Counted from the stretch's first letter, positions 48,401 through 57,272 are shown. The stretch: DNA of 64,000 bases from Pseudomonas azadiae (GCF_019145355.1 NZ_JAHSTY010000001.1:3038001-3102000); one strand, 5' to 3'. The notes: generated from the sequence alone by a model not told the origin. Numbers and translations: made by a program.

Positions 48401-51400
48401 CGCCGGCAGCGGCCTGTTCCGCATCAATACCGCCAGCCTCACCGGCAGCCAGGGCACCATCAACGGCATGGGCACCGCCGACTGGGCCTTCGGCAAAGTC
48501 GATGGCCTGGGCCGTGTGCAACTCAACGAAGTCCTCACCTACAAGAGCGCCCAGGGCCTGAGCCTCAAGGCCGGCGACCGCATGGCCAGCGGCAAGGGTT
48601 TGATCCTCGACGTGGCCAGCCTCGACAACGGCGGCGAACTGCTCAGCGACGGTGACCTGAGCATCACCACCGGCGACATGACCAACAGCGGCCGCGTGTC
48701 GGCGCTGCAAACACTTACCGTGACCGCCAATAACCTCAGCCAGAACGGCGGCCGCCTGGCGGGCACCAACACCCGTCTGAGCCTGGGCGGCACCCTGGAC
48801 AACCTCGGTTTCCTCACCGCACGTCAACAGCTGGATATCGCGGCGGCGCAGATCAATAACCGTGGCACCCTGGGCGCTCAGGGCGCGGTGAACCTGACCG
48901 CCGTGAATGGCATCACCAACGCCGCCGATTCGCTGCTGTTCAGCGGCGGCGACATGACCGTGCGCAGCAATGGCTTCAGCAACCTCTATGGCGATGTCTA
49001 CAGCAAGGGCAACTTGAGCTTCGCCGCACGGGATGGCGGGCGTGCCGTGCTGTTCAGCAACCGCTCCGGCACCGTGGAAAGCGAAGGTTCGATCGGCATC
49101 AATGCAGGCTTTATCGAAAACGCCAAAGATGAGTTCGAACTCGGGCAGACGCTGACCACAGGCAGCTTGAGTTGGATCTGTGGCCAGCACTGCGGCGAGA
49201 AAGACAACTGGGAGAAGGGTGAGATCACCATCTACGAGACGTACCTCGAGACGGCGATCAAGGATTCGGTAGGCGCGCGCCTGGTGGCTGGCAAAAACAT
49301 GCTGCTGCAAGGCGACAATGTGCAGAACCGCTACAGCCTGATGGCTGCCAATGGCGACCTGAGTATCACCGCCGGTGACCTGCTGAACCAGGGCGCTGGT
49401 ACGCGCACCGGGCAGCGCAAGATTGTCATCGGCACGCCAGGTGAGGTTTCCGACGATTTGTTTGAACGCATGCAACATGTCGACGTTCCCGCGTTCAATG
49501 CGGCCACGGCGGCTGGGCATTTCGACAAGGCCCGCTTCGAAGAGCTGAAAAACCGCTCACCCAATAGCGCGCCTTTTGCCTACTTAAGCGATGTCACCAC
49601 CTGGACCGACAACGGAGGCCCCGGCTACAACGCCACCCTGCAAGCCGGCGGCACGGTCAATCTCAACGTCACCCGCACCCTGCAAAACGGCACGCTGCAC
49701 AACAACACCCTGGCCCAGTTGACCGGCACCCTCGGCGACGACCAGACCGGCATCCCCGTCGGCGGCATCAACATCAACCTGAGCAAACACGCCAACGACC
49801 CGAGCGCCCAGGCGCCCGGCAGCGTGTTGCCCGTGGCTGGCGTTGCACCTGGCGGCGGCTTCGTGCCCGTGGACTACACCGGCACCGCCTTCGCCCCGGT
49901 CGACCCCACCACCGCGCCCAACTTCCAGCTGCCCAAGGGCGAGTACGGCCTGTTCGTCAAAAACGCCGACCCGACCAGCCACTACCTGATCGAAACCAAC
50001 CCGGAATTTGCCAGCCTCACCGGCTTCTTCAGCTCCGACTACATGCTCGGCAAACTCGGCTTCACCAGCGATAACGCCTGGCGCCGCCTCGGTGATGGCC
50101 AGTATGAGACCCGCCTGATCCGCGACGCCGTCCTCGCGCAAACCGGCCAACGCTTCCTCGCCGGCGGCCTGACCAGCGACGCCGACCAGTTCCGCTACCT
50201 GATGGACAACGCCCTTGCCAGCAAAGACGCCCTGCGCCTGAGCGTCGGCGTGACCCTCACCAGCCAGCAAGTCGGCGCCCTGACCCACGACATCGTGTGG
50301 ATGGAAAACCGCGTGGTCGACGGCCAGACCGTCCTCGTGCCGGTGCTCTACCTGGCCCAGGCCGACTCGCGCAACGTGCGCGGCAACAGCCTGATCCAGG
50401 GCCGCGACCTCAACCTGTTCACCGGCGGCGACCTGATCAACGTCGGCACCCTGCGCGCCAGCAACAACCTCTCCGCCGTCAGCAGCGGCAGTATCTACAC
50501 CGGCGGCCTGGCCGAAGCCGGCAACAACCTGAGCCTGCTGGCCCAGGACAGCATCCGCAACGCCATGGCCGGCGAAATCCGCGGCAAGCAAGTGAGCTTG
50601 ACGGCGGTTCGAGGTGACATCACCAACGACAACACCGCCATTCAAGTGCGTGACGGCGCCGGCATGCGCACCCTCACCGACAATGGCTCCAGCCTCATCG
50701 TCGCTCGCGAAAACCTGGCCATGAACGCTGGCCGCGACCTCATCACCCGAGGCGCCTTGGCAGGCGGCACCGACGTCACCTTAACCGCCGGCCGCGACAT
50801 CAGCATCCTGCCTGTCAGCGACACCAGCGTAAAACACGCCTTCAGCGACGGCGGCGAAAAATCGAGCATCACCACCGACGTCAAAAACCGCGCCGCCACC
50901 GTCACGGCGGGCGGCAACCTGAACATGAAGGCCGGGCAAGACGTCAACATCATCGGCAGCAATGCCACCGCCGGCAAAGACTTCAACGTCGACGCCGGGC
51001 GTGACTTCAACGTGGCGTCGGTCAGCGATGTGCATAACGTCGAGGGCAAGGAAAAGGACGGCAAGAAACGCATCAAGACAGCGGACGAGCAGGCCACCCA
51101 AGTGGCAAGCGTGCTGACGGCGGGTGGGGATTTCACCAGCCAGGCCGGGCGTGACACCACGATCGTGGCGAGCAAGATCAGCGCGGGGAATGAGGCTTAT
51201 CTGTATAGCGGGGATAAGTTGAACCTGCTGGCGGCGCAGAACAGCACGCATACCTTGTATGACATGAAGGAGAACGGCGGCTGGGGCGCGAAGAAGACCA
51301 AGCGTGATGAGGTGACCCGCGTTACGAATGTGGGGACTGAGATCAAGACTGGTGGTGATCTGTCGCTTATCAGCGGCGGCGATCAGTTGTATCAGCGAGC

Positions 51401-53420
51401 CAAGCTAAACAGCGGCAAGGACCTGGCGATCACCAGTGGCGGCGCGGTGACGTTCGAGGCGGTCAAAGACCTGCATCAAGAAAGCCACGAGAAGAGTAAG
51501 AGTGACTTGGCGTGGACCAGCGCCAAGGGCAAGGGGAATACCGACGAGACGCTGCGCCAAAGTGAACTGGTGGCGCAGGGGGAGTTGGCGATCAAGGCCG
51601 TCAACGGGCTGAAGATTGATATCAAACAGATCGATCAGAATACGGTTAGGCAGACGATTGATGTGATGGTCAAAGCAGACCCACAGTTGGCTTGGTTGAA
51701 AGAAGCCGAGAAGCGTGGGGATGTGGATTGGCGGCAGGTGCAGGAACTGCATGATTCGTTCAAGTACAGCCATTCCAGCTTAGGCCAGGGAGCCATGCTG
51801 GCGATCATCATCATCGTGACAGTTTTGACGGCTGGGGCCGCAAGCGGCGCGGTAGGCGCCGCCGCGGGTGCCGGTGCTGGGTCTGGTACGGCAATGGCCG
51901 CAGCAGGCAGTTCTGCAATGGTTTCGGCCGGTACGGCTGTAGGGACTGCGGCAGCTGGTTGGGGCAACGTCATGGCGACCGCTGCGTTAACTTCAGTTGC
52001 CAGTGGGAGCACCGTCAGCTTCATCAATAACGGCGGGAATATCGGTGCGACTTTTCAAGACATTACGTCAAGTAAAGCCCTGAAGGGGTACGCGACTGGG
52101 GCACTAGCCGCAGGTTTTACCGCTGGAGTGCTTGATCCGGCGTTCGGCGTAACGGGCGACAACGTCAATCACATTACAAAGGGCTTTGACCTCAGTTCCG
52201 CCTCTGGCATTGGTAAGTTTGCCGCCTATTCGGGAGCGCAAGGCGTTGCCCAAGCAAGTTTAGGCACTGCTATTCAAGGAGGTAGTTTTGGAGACAATCT
52301 CGGCAGTTCCATGCGCTCGCAGTTGCAGAGCACATTGCAAGCAGTCGCCTTTAACGCGGTAGGCGATTACTCGAAAGGCCAAGAATGGTCCGACTCGGGG
52401 CCTCAAAAAATCGCTCTGCACGCTCTGGTCGGTGGGCTTTTAAGTGAAGCTGGCGGGGGCAGTTTCGCTACGGGCGCTCTCGCTGCGGGAGCTAACGAAG
52501 CATTGGTAACCTCATTAGCGAAAGTGGTAAATGGCGATCCAGCACTGTTGTTAGCTGCTTCGCAATTGGTGGGAATCGCGGCTGCTGGTGCAACTGACGG
52601 CGACGTACAGAAAGGAGCTGAAATTGCGAAAAATGCCACGGCATATAACTATCTGAATCACCACGAAGTTGATGATCTGGTTAAGGACTTGAAAGGATGC
52701 CGTGGGGCAGCCAGCCCTTCCTCCTGCCGTAACGATGTGGCTGCTAGGTACGCAGAAATCAGTGATAAAAAAACTGGCATCACGCTGTTGAAGTGTGATG
52801 ACCCTACGAGTTGTAGTGCACAGCGTCTGGACGTGGAGGCAGGCAATGCGGCGCTGGACAAATATGATCAGAGCGGCGGGCTAACCAAGGCAGAACAGTC
52901 TATCGTTCGTGGTTTCCAAAATACAAATCAGGACGACACGCGCCTCGCCGTCCAGCAGACCATGAAGGGTGATCATGCCGAAATGCTTGGCATGGTGTTC
53001 GGCGGTGGGTTGGGAGGTGCAGGTAAGGTTGCTGGGAAAGTTATTGGCGCTGAGGTTGGAGTAGCCAAGGAAACAACGGTAATCTCAAGCGAGGCCGCTA
53101 GCGTTAACGCCCAAGCTGCTTTGAGAGGCAAGCTTTCAGGGCTGCAGAAAGCTCAGGAAAATGCGGCTATCACGAAGACTTTGCCGGATGGCCGAATTCG
53201 GTACTACACGCAGGAAGTGCCCGCTCGAACAGAGGGTGCTACACGGGGCGCTTCTTTCGCAACTGAGTATAACCCTGCAACTGGCGCCACTAGGCAGTGG
53301 ATGGAAAGCTATGATCATGCAGGGAACGTAATTCGGGTGCATCCTAAGAGCATTAATGGGCAACCTGTGAGTGCGCAGCATTATCCGCCTACAGGTGCAG
53401 AATTGAAGAGTTGGAAATAA
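45435..53420 (+). CDS. Two-partner secretion exoprotein, CdiA-like toxin (TpsA)
   Basis: A 2661-residue filamentous-haemagglutinin-like protein. An extended signal peptide (1-49) precedes the TPS secretion domain (about 50-300, with NPYGITCSGCGFINT). A long beta-helix of repeats rich in LDN and GG follows (about 300-2050), then a hydrophobic Ala/Gly-rich segment with DUF637-like sequence (from about 2115) and a pretoxin region (ALVGGLLSEAGGGSFATGAL, then AYNYLNHHEVDDLV at about 2401-2414). The last 250 or so codons are visibly more AT-rich. The tip (DGRIRYYTQE... ending HYPPTGAELKSWK) looks like a polymorphic toxin domain I cannot name. The stop overlaps the next start (TAATG). Confidence 0.9.
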   Translation: MDVRQFAFLVRQPSAVLKRRDSFLGLPKRGLALILVNALFWQPLLAQAEGIVVSAPGTTVGAAGNGVPVVNIATPNGAGLSHNQFSDYNVGPNGVILNNANGAVTQTQLGGYIVGNPNLKGGAASVILNEVTGANPSQLRGYTEVAGQSAKVIVANPYGITCSGCGFINTPNVTLTTGKPVLDAAGQLKSYQVDGGAVTIDGQGLNASDVDRFEIITRSAKINAQINARQLTVIAGRNDVDAQTLAATARADDGSAKPELAIDSSALGGMYAGAIKLVGTEAGVGVKLDGTLAASGGDIQLDANGRLSMAQAAATGNVKVTAQNVDLTDKVYATGNVQLTSAQALINQKSVAAGQRIEINASSVTNPGIIEAGVAPDNSRNTTGDLVVNAQTVTTTGNLLASRALAITAAQALTNQGAIIQAKSVDVSSAKLTNQGASARLFGEQSLAINSPAIVNLGGLIRFGDGQAASLNSASLDNRQGRIEMAGGSLVLTSADLNNSGGQIIANNLTVNAGSLNNQNGVVVAGATTVNAASLDNSLKGLIQADAGALTLNVTNAFNNSQGFAQASTDLNLNAGSLSSNAGGVLSADTGKLTLVTAQQLNNAQGRLQAGQGNIELHAASLDNQSGVIVGKQLLLDAAGGNIDNRAGRVVGDQLDVRASGLDNRNAGLLAGGVQGVSLLLKGPGQLLNAQGRIQSEGLLQLRGERLDNSAGILLGQTVDVTAQNFNNSAKGALVSDGGDVTLNVSDLLTNVGGVIDAGERSVLVKTLTTLNNAGGTLRGLRLDIAAQHLNNNDGGQLLAGTGGLSYRGQDLSNRKGLILSGGALTQLTTGSLDNQGGTLQGDNLTVTADKVDNGSDGLMASLAGNLKLTVEALANRGGKLFGKEQVTVSGATLDNSAGGQISGNLLTLTSRDTLTNQGGLIEANQGLTLDGGNLDNSANGQLRALGGASSSLNLSGAVNNQNGTLEFGSQGFSLDAASLNNQAGLLQHAGSGLFRINTASLTGSQGTINGMGTADWAFGKVDGLGRVQLNEVLTYKSAQGLSLKAGDRMASGKGLILDVASLDNGGELLSDGDLSITTGDMTNSGRVSALQTLTVTANNLSQNGGRLAGTNTRLSLGGTLDNLGFLTARQQLDIAAAQINNRGTLGAQGAVNLTAVNGITNAADSLLFSGGDMTVRSNGFSNLYGDVYSKGNLSFAARDGGRAVLFSNRSGTVESEGSIGINAGFIENAKDEFELGQTLTTGSLSWICGQHCGEKDNWEKGEITIYETYLETAIKDSVGARLVAGKNMLLQGDNVQNRYSLMAANGDLSITAGDLLNQGAGTRTGQRKIVIGTPGEVSDDLFERMQHVDVPAFNAATAAGHFDKARFEELKNRSPNSAPFAYLSDVTTWTDNGGPGYNATLQAGGTVNLNVTRTLQNGTLHNNTLAQLTGTLGDDQTGIPVGGININLSKHANDPSAQAPGSVLPVAGVAPGGGFVPVDYTGTAFAPVDPTTAPNFQLPKGEYGLFVKNADPTSHYLIETNPEFASLTGFFSSDYMLGKLGFTSDNAWRRLGDGQYETRLIRDAVLAQTGQRFLAGGLTSDADQFRYLMDNALASKDALRLSVGVTLTSQQVGALTHDIVWMENRVVDGQTVLVPVLYLAQADSRNVRGNSLIQGRDLNLFTGGDLINVGTLRASNNLSAVSSGSIYTGGLAEAGNNLSLLAQDSIRNAMAGEIRGKQVSLTAVRGDITNDNTAIQVRDGAGMRTLTDNGSSLIVARENLAMNAGRDLITRGALAGGTDVTLTAGRDISILPVSDTSVKHAFSDGGEKSSITTDVKNRAATVTAGGNLNMKAGQDVNIIGSNATAGKDFNVDAGRDFNVASVSDVHNVEGKEKDGKKRIKTADEQATQVASVLTAGGDFTSQAGRDTTIVASKISAGNEAYLYSGDKLNLLAAQNSTHTLYDMKENGGWGAKKTKRDEVTRVTNVGTEIKTGGDLSLISGGDQLYQRAKLNSGKDLAITSGGAVTFEAVKDLHQESHEKSKSDLAWTSAKGKGNTDETLRQSELVAQGELAIKAVNGLKIDIKQIDQNTVRQTIDVMVKADPQLAWLKEAEKRGDVDWRQVQELHDSFKYSHSSLGQGAMLAIIIIVTVLTAGAASGAVGAAAGAGAGSGTAMAAAGSSAMVSAGTAVGTAAAGWGNVMATAALTSVASGSTVSFINNGGNIGATFQDITSSKALKGYATGALAAGFTAGVLDPAFGVTGDNVNHITKGFDLSSASGIGKFAAYSGAQGVAQASLGTAIQGGSFGDNLGSSMRSQLQSTLQAVAFNAVGDYSKGQEWSDSGPQKIALHALVGGLLSEAGGGSFATGALAAGANEALVTSLAKVVNGDPALLLAASQLVGIAAAGATDGDVQKGAEIAKNATAYNYLNHHEVDDLVKDLKGCRGAASPSSCRNDVAARYAEISDKKTGITLLKCDDPTSCSAQRLDVEAGNAALDKYDQSGGLTKAEQSIVRGFQNTNQDDTRLAVQQTMKGDHAEMLGMVFGGGLGGAGKVAGKVIGAEVGVAKETTVISSEAASVNAQAALRGKLSGLQKAQENAAITKTLPDGRIRYYTQEVPARTEGATRGASFATEYNPATGATRQWMESYDHAGNVIRVHPKSINGQPVSAQHYPPTGAELKSWK

Positions 53421-53653
53421 TGTACACACAAAATGATCTTGCTAATGATCTTGAAAAAAAATTATCCGCAGGGTTCGACGTGTTTAAGATTTCTAAATTT
53501 GCGTTTGAAATTTATCAGCGTCATGGATTAGAGATCACTCCTCCGATGGATCGAATACTTCTCTCATTGATGGCAATGGAAGAAGGGGAAGAGTTTGAGC
53601 TGACAGAAACTGAATTTTTAGATTTGATCTCAGAGCTTAGGATTATGGATTGA
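53420..53653 (+). CDS. Candidate immunity protein for the TpsA/CdiA tip (CdiI-like)
   Basis: A 77-residue acidic protein whose ATG shares one base with the tpsA stop (TAATG). Position, size, low GC content and translational coupling fit an immunity gene matched to the toxin tip. I recognise no family. A longer reading beginning three codons upstream inside tpsA is unlikely. Confidence 0.75.
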   Translation: MYTQNDLANDLEKKLSAGFDVFKISKFAFEIYQRHGLEITPPMDRILLSLMAMEEGEEFELTETEFLDLISELRIMD

Positions 53654-53693
53654 CAGAGCTCAAAATGGAGAAAAGCGGAGAAAGGGACGAAAA

Positions 53694-53750
53694 GGGGACA
53701 GATTTATTTAAATTTGTACTGGGGCAAGCGTATTAAATAAATCTGTCCCC
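53694..53750. repeat. 18-bp-arm inverted repeat, copy A
   Basis: ggggacagatttatttaa and ttaaataaatctgtcccc are perfect complements 21 nt apart. This is the best-preserved copy of a family that recurs between orphan toxin-immunity modules here (54334, 58904, 59746, 60317, 60919, plus half copies at 56196 and 61031). It starts 40 nt after the immunity stop, and a toxin fragment opens immediately after its right arm. Confidence 0.9.
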
Positions 53751-53752
53751 AT

Positions 53753-53947
53753 TATTCCGTTAAAGATGTCTCTAGTTATGTTGATAACGCACTGAAATAT
53801 GGCAAGGTAACTCCTAATGGCCCAGGTGGGCACGTTATTGAGTACAACGCAGGTAAGGTGATTGGAACAAACGTCTCAGGCGCTCCAACATCGACAATCA
53901 AAATAAATGTTCGGGATGGTGTGATTCAGACTGCATTCCCGTACTAG
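53753..53947 (+). pseudogene. Orphan toxin C-terminal fragment 1
   Basis: An open frame of about 65 codons starts at the repeat and ends with a TAG at 53945-53947. It has no start codon of its own in a sensible place. Features are YVDNALKYGKV, GPGGHVIEYN and a tail ending VRDGVIQTAFPY. This looks like the last strand-rich part of a polymorphic nuclease toxin whose N-terminal body is missing. The following small gene is its likely immunity. I cannot name the toxin family. Confidence 0.65.
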
Positions 53948-53959
53948 TTAGGAATGGTT

Positions 53960-54229
53960 ATGAGCAGTGGCGGCACACTAATAGAACGATTTGTCGCCCA
54001 AGAGTTGGACGACAGCGTTCGCTCTATTTTGAAAGATGCCTTTGATGAGCGGATGTGCTCAAAGAGCGTTCTGCTCAGGGAGTTCGAGTTTAATTGCTTT
54101 GACGTTTCTTTGGACTTTGAAAAAGGCATCGTCACATTGCAAGATGTTCTTTCCGCTGGAGAGAGTAGCTTTCTTGATATACCGATACGTGATTTTATCT
54201 CTGCTTGCGGTTTGAATGTCTCTTGTTAA
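53960..54229 (+). CDS. Orphan immunity-like protein 1
   Basis: An 89-residue acidic, low-GC protein 12 nt after toxin fragment 1. The ATG at 53960 is favoured by an AGGA 6 nt upstream; an in-frame ATG at 53954 is possible. No family is recognised. It is probably retained because it protects against a toxin carried by kin strains. Confidence 0.65.
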   Translation: MSSGGTLIERFVAQELDDSVRSILKDAFDERMCSKSVLLREFEFNCFDVSLDFEKGIVTLQDVLSAGESSFLDIPIRDFISACGLNVSC

Positions 54230-54253
54230 TTGTAGAAGCCTAGATGTGATCTG

Positions 54254-54278
54254 ACACCGGCCTAGCGCCGGTGTTTTT
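54254..54278 (+). terminator. Rho-independent terminator after orphan immunity 1
   Basis: acaccggc pairs perfectly with gccggtgt around a 5-nt loop and is followed by a run of T. It closes the transcript of the TPS operon and first orphan module. Confidence 0.85.
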
Positions 54279-54333
54279 GCACCCGATCTGCACCCTTTTT
54301 GCCGCCTTCTTGCATCCTTTCTGCAAGGATAAA

Positions 54334-54392
54334 GAGGACGGATTTATTTAGGTGTAGCGTTGATCGGTAAGCTATTAAATAAATCTGTCCCC
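54334..54392. repeat. 18-bp-arm inverted repeat, copy B
   Basis: The left arm gaggacggatttattta is slightly diverged; the right arm ttaaataaatctgtcccc is intact. It is followed by a short direct echo of ccccttttgccg. No toxin fragment follows it; the IS4 remnant lies beyond. Confidence 0.8.
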
Positions 54393-54538
54393 TTTTGCCG
54401 GTCCCCTTTTGCCGTTGTTCTATTGGTGTGTGTTCGCAACTATCACCGTAGACCAAGGCCAGCCTCTTTCAATTTTTTAAGCAGGATCAGTGGGTTACTT
54501 GTTAAGTAAGTGCCATTCGGGACGGATTTGAATGGCAC

Positions 54539-54948
54539 TTACTTAACCTTCTTCGTGCGACCATTCTTCCTGACCTCGGCCCTGGCTGATCGACGTGTTT
54601 TCATCAGCATGGAATAACGCTTGGGTCTTCGTTTTATGGCGCGCGGCTCAATCCTGCCAGGACGCCTTCCAGCACGTTTCTGGGCAATCAGCTCAAGCAG
54701 ATCAGCGTCTGATTTCCTTGCTCCTGAACCCCGTACTGCCTCAACGCAAGGCACAGCTGAAGGCTATGTTTGAAGCTCAGCTTGCGAGGCAGACAGTCGG
54801 CCAACAGAGCTGATTGCGCCATGAGCATCCGTATCAGGTTGTGGGCCAGCAAGGAGATCCACAACTCCTTGACGGCCATACTTGGCGTCTTGCAGCTCAG
54901 TGCTTCAAGCCCCGGCGTAGTCTTGAGGTTGCGCAGGTCCAGCGTATC
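54539..54948 (-). pseudogene. IS4-type transposase, C-terminal remnant with a frameshift
   Basis: On the minus strand, one frame gives DLRNLKTTPGLEALSCKTPS followed by KELWISLLAHNLIRMLMAQS and LPRKLSFKHSLQL, the typical end region of IS4-family DDE transposases. A second frame continues with RRPGRIEPRAIKRRPK to the stop at 54539. A frameshift near 54720 separates them. The catalytic part is absent. This is a scar of an insertion within the accessory island. Confidence 0.72.
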
Positions 54949-55040
54949 CGTCCGGCCAAATCACCTACCAAGCCCCACAAAGCCAAGACATGGGGTGCAC
55001 TCAAATTTAAGGTTCTTCACGGAATCCCGGGAAACACAGA

Positions 55041-55148
55041 AACGAGAACGCCGATTTGGCTGATGATGTTCGTGCGAGCATCACCCAACTCTACGACCGG
55101 CGTGATTCACAACCGGTGGATTTGCCAACCTTCAAGGTCCGTTACTGA
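55041..55148 (+). pseudogene. Possible C-terminal gene fragment
   Basis: A 35-codon open frame (NENADLADDVRASITQLYDR... ending FKVRY) has normal protein-like composition but no start. It lies between the IS4 remnant and a lipoprotein gene. I cannot assign a family. The rest of 54949-55323 holds no convincing gene, only a 20-codon frame at 55206 behind a gggg-rich ribosome-binding-like site. Confidence 0.3.
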
Positions 55149-55323
55149 TACGGATCGGACTTAGTCTTGAATCGATATTGCGATTTAATCACTGGGGGGA
55201 AAAATATGAACCAGAAATCTGGCGTCGAAAGTAAACGCTGGATAGTTAAGCTGCGCTTGCCCGGCTAATCATGCCTGGCTATCCTGCTGCGCTCCAAATA
55301 TCTTTCTCGCAAGGACGTCCCAA

Positions 55324-55911
55324 ATGCGCCTGCTCTTAGCCGTCTTGCTCCCGCCCGCGTTACTCGCCGGGTGCGCTGGCATTCCCTACGAAAAACCCGA
55401 AGATCGTGCGGCCATTCAGAAAGACCTAGCGGTGAATCCAGAAGATGTTGTCACGGTGACCCAGGTGGCGTGGTGCGCCCACCCCTACGGTGACATAACC
55501 CCCTGTCAGTTGCAGGATGCACTGGCCGTGCAGACCCGCACAAAGCTGATTCTTGCCAGTTACAGCAATAAGCACTACAGGCCGGTCTTGCAGCCCCGGG
55601 CAAGCGAAGTCATGTGCGCCCACGCACAGGCATCCGTCGACACAGCGCCGAACTTCTACATGTTTACCAAAGACTACGCCCTGCAAATATGGCCGATTAC
55701 CCCCGACGCAAAACCGGACTTACTGAAGAAGAAACTCATGCTGGATGCAATGACGCAGGGTAAAAAAACCTTCGTCGGCCCCCAAGGTAACTTCGTGGAG
55801 AACACCGGGCGGTACAATTATGGCGGGGGTTATATTGCTAACACTACCATTCCCTATGCGACAAGGACGAAGGTACTGCAGTTGGTTAATCCTTGTGGGG
55901 GTCGGGAGTAG
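55324..55911 (+). CDS. Putative lipoprotein of unknown function
   Basis: A 195-residue protein with a lipoprotein signal ending LLAGC (lipidated Cys about 17) and four later cysteines. I do not recognise the family. It lies between the IS4 scar and the first copy of the duplicated 90-residue gene. The 55912-56276 stretch after it contains no gene I can support. Confidence 0.7.
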   Translation: MRLLLAVLLPPALLAGCAGIPYEKPEDRAAIQKDLAVNPEDVVTVTQVAWCAHPYGDITPCQLQDALAVQTRTKLILASYSNKHYRPVLQPRASEVMCAHAQASVDTAPNFYMFTKDYALQIWPITPDAKPDLLKKKLMLDAMTQGKKTFVGPQGNFVENTGRYNYGGGYIANTTIPYATRTKVLQLVNPCGGRE

Positions 55912-56195
55912 AAGGCCAGATTCGCGAGGTTGTCGCAGCTTATTGTGCCGCTTCCAACTGGCGTTGCACGGTAACCGTCCGGTAGACAAGTCTCGACGAG
56001 TTCATCTTAGGACGGCCTTGAGTAAAGCGCCCTTGTTGACGGTTGCGGTGAAGTATTTACGAGCGATTGTGTCCGGGAGAGGGCCTTCTGGCCCAGTGGT
56101 CAGTTGCTTCAACGCTCAGATAAGGCAGAACCTCGCAGCCGTATCTGCGAATCGAGTGGTGCTGGTACCTTTATCGTCATACCTTAAGGATAAAT

Positions 56196-56212
56196 GGGAC
56201 GGATTTATTTAG
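56196..56212 (+). repeat. Half copy of the inverted repeat (left arm only)
   Basis: gggacggatttatttag matches the left arm of the repeat family; no right arm follows. It lies just downstream of the minus-strand 90-residue gene. A matching half copy (gagaacggatttgtttag, about 61031-61048) lies at the same place beside the duplicate gene. Confidence 0.65.
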
Positions 56213-56244
56213 TTGATTTATTTGGTTGTACTGCTCACGCACAA

Positions 56245-56270
56245 AGCGGGCGACACTACGGCCGCCCGTT
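56245..56270. terminator. Hairpin with T tract between the half repeat and the duplicated gene
   Basis: cgggcg pairs with cgcccg around a 10-nt loop and is followed by ttttt on the plus strand. It also lies right after the stop of the minus-strand gene and may act in both directions. The same hairpin, ending in attttc, recurs at about 61071-61096. Confidence 0.55.
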
Positions 56271-56276
56271 TTTCAC

Positions 56277-56546
56277 TCAGTTCGGATCAGCATTAAGCCT
56301 ACGACTGATAACATCCAGCAAATCACACCCATCCCGCAGCGGTATAGCCAGCAAATGGGCGAAGTCTGAAAGCACTACGGCATCGCTGCTGAGTTGTTCG
56401 CGGAAGGCCAGGTTTTCCAGCAGTTGGGTGACGACCTGAATGCGGTGCACGGCGGCGTCGTGAAGGACGTCGAGGGGCGCCTGGGTGTCGATGAGCAGGG
56501 CGGGGACGGTGCAGTCGTGGCCGGTTAGGGGCATGTATCGGTTCAT
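56277..56546 (-). CDS. Small conserved protein, paralogue 1 of a duplicated gene
   Basis: An 89-residue soluble protein beginning MNRYMPLTGHDC. It is nearly identical to the protein encoded at 61101-61370. The style resembles the small DUF3077/DUF6124-type proteins that occur in many copies in Pseudomonas, but the family is not certain. A second ATG lies one codon upstream (56549). Upstream it carries a conserved leader with the hairpin cgggtcgccaaacccg at 56584-56599. Confidence 0.65.
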   Translation of the reverse strand: MNRYMPLTGHDCTVPALLIDTQAPLDVLHDAAVHRIQVVTQLLENLAFREQLSSDAVVLSDFAHLLAIPLRDGCDLLDVISRRLNADPN

Positions 56547-56583
56547 CATTAAGCTCTCTATTGATTATTGAGGGCTCGTTCTT

Positions 56584-56635
56584 CGGGTCGCCAAACCCGG
56601 TCGCGTTTTGAGCGACCGCCGGACTATAAGCCCCG
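56584..56635 (-). promoter_or_regulatory. Conserved leader of the duplicated 90-residue gene, copy 1
   Basis: The block gggtcgccaaacccggtcg, a short variable spacer, then ccgccggactataagcccc is shared with 61572-61625 upstream of the paralogue. It includes the small hairpin cgggt-cgccaa-acccg. It may be a promoter/leader or structured 5' element. Confidence 0.45.
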
Positions 56636-56795
56636 CACCCAAAACCGCGCAAGGCATCAGAGTAGAGGCACAATGCCTCATGTAATACGATCCATTGCCG
56701 AGACACTGGCGATGGCCAGATGCATCAAAACATCCGAACCGGCCTTCGCCGGTGTTTTCAAAACCGCTGTACCGCTACCCACAAGGAAGAAATAC

Positions 56796-57272
56796 ATGAT
56801 CAAGTTGTTCTGCAAAGCCGCTGTTGTTCTGTCCCTTGCCACGCTGTTTGGCTGTTCTTCGACGCCGTCGGTGGAGAAGATGCAGGCTGACGTGGCGAGC
56901 TATTCGTTGCCCAAGGCTGCCGTGGCCGATAAAGGCCTGGTGTACGTCGTTCGTCCTAGCAACGTCGGGATGATGGTGCGGTTCAACGTGTTCCTGGATG
57001 ACAAGGAAGCCAACTCGGAGATGGGTTACAACCGCGGTAACCAGTACATCTATTTTTTCGTGACGCCGGGCAAGCACGTGATCAGCTCCAAGGCTGAAAA
57101 CTGGGCGGACATGCCAATCGACGTCAAGGCCGGTGAGGTGGTTTACCTCAAGCAGGAAGTCGAAATGGGTTTCGCCGTGGCGCGCAACAGTCTCAAAGTG
57201 CTGAGCGATCTGGAAGGCCGCTATCTGGTCAAGGATGCGTCTTTGGGTACCATTGCCAAAGAAAGCAAATGA
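56796..57272 (+). CDS. DUF2846-like lipoprotein
   Basis: A 158-residue lipoprotein. The start at 56796 after an aaggaag ribosome-binding site gives a signal ending LATLFGC. The body fits DUF2846 (GLVYVVRP, the YIYFFVTPGKHVISS strand pair and VYLKQEVEMGF). Function is unknown. A longer reading with 76 extra residues is rejected. Confidence 0.8.
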   Translation: MIKLFCKAAVVLSLATLFGCSSTPSVEKMQADVASYSLPKAAVADKGLVYVVRPSNVGMMVRFNVFLDDKEANSEMGYNRGNQYIYFFVTPGKHVISSKAENWADMPIDVKAGEVVYLKQEVEMGFAVARNSLKVLSDLEGRYLVKDASLGTIAKESK

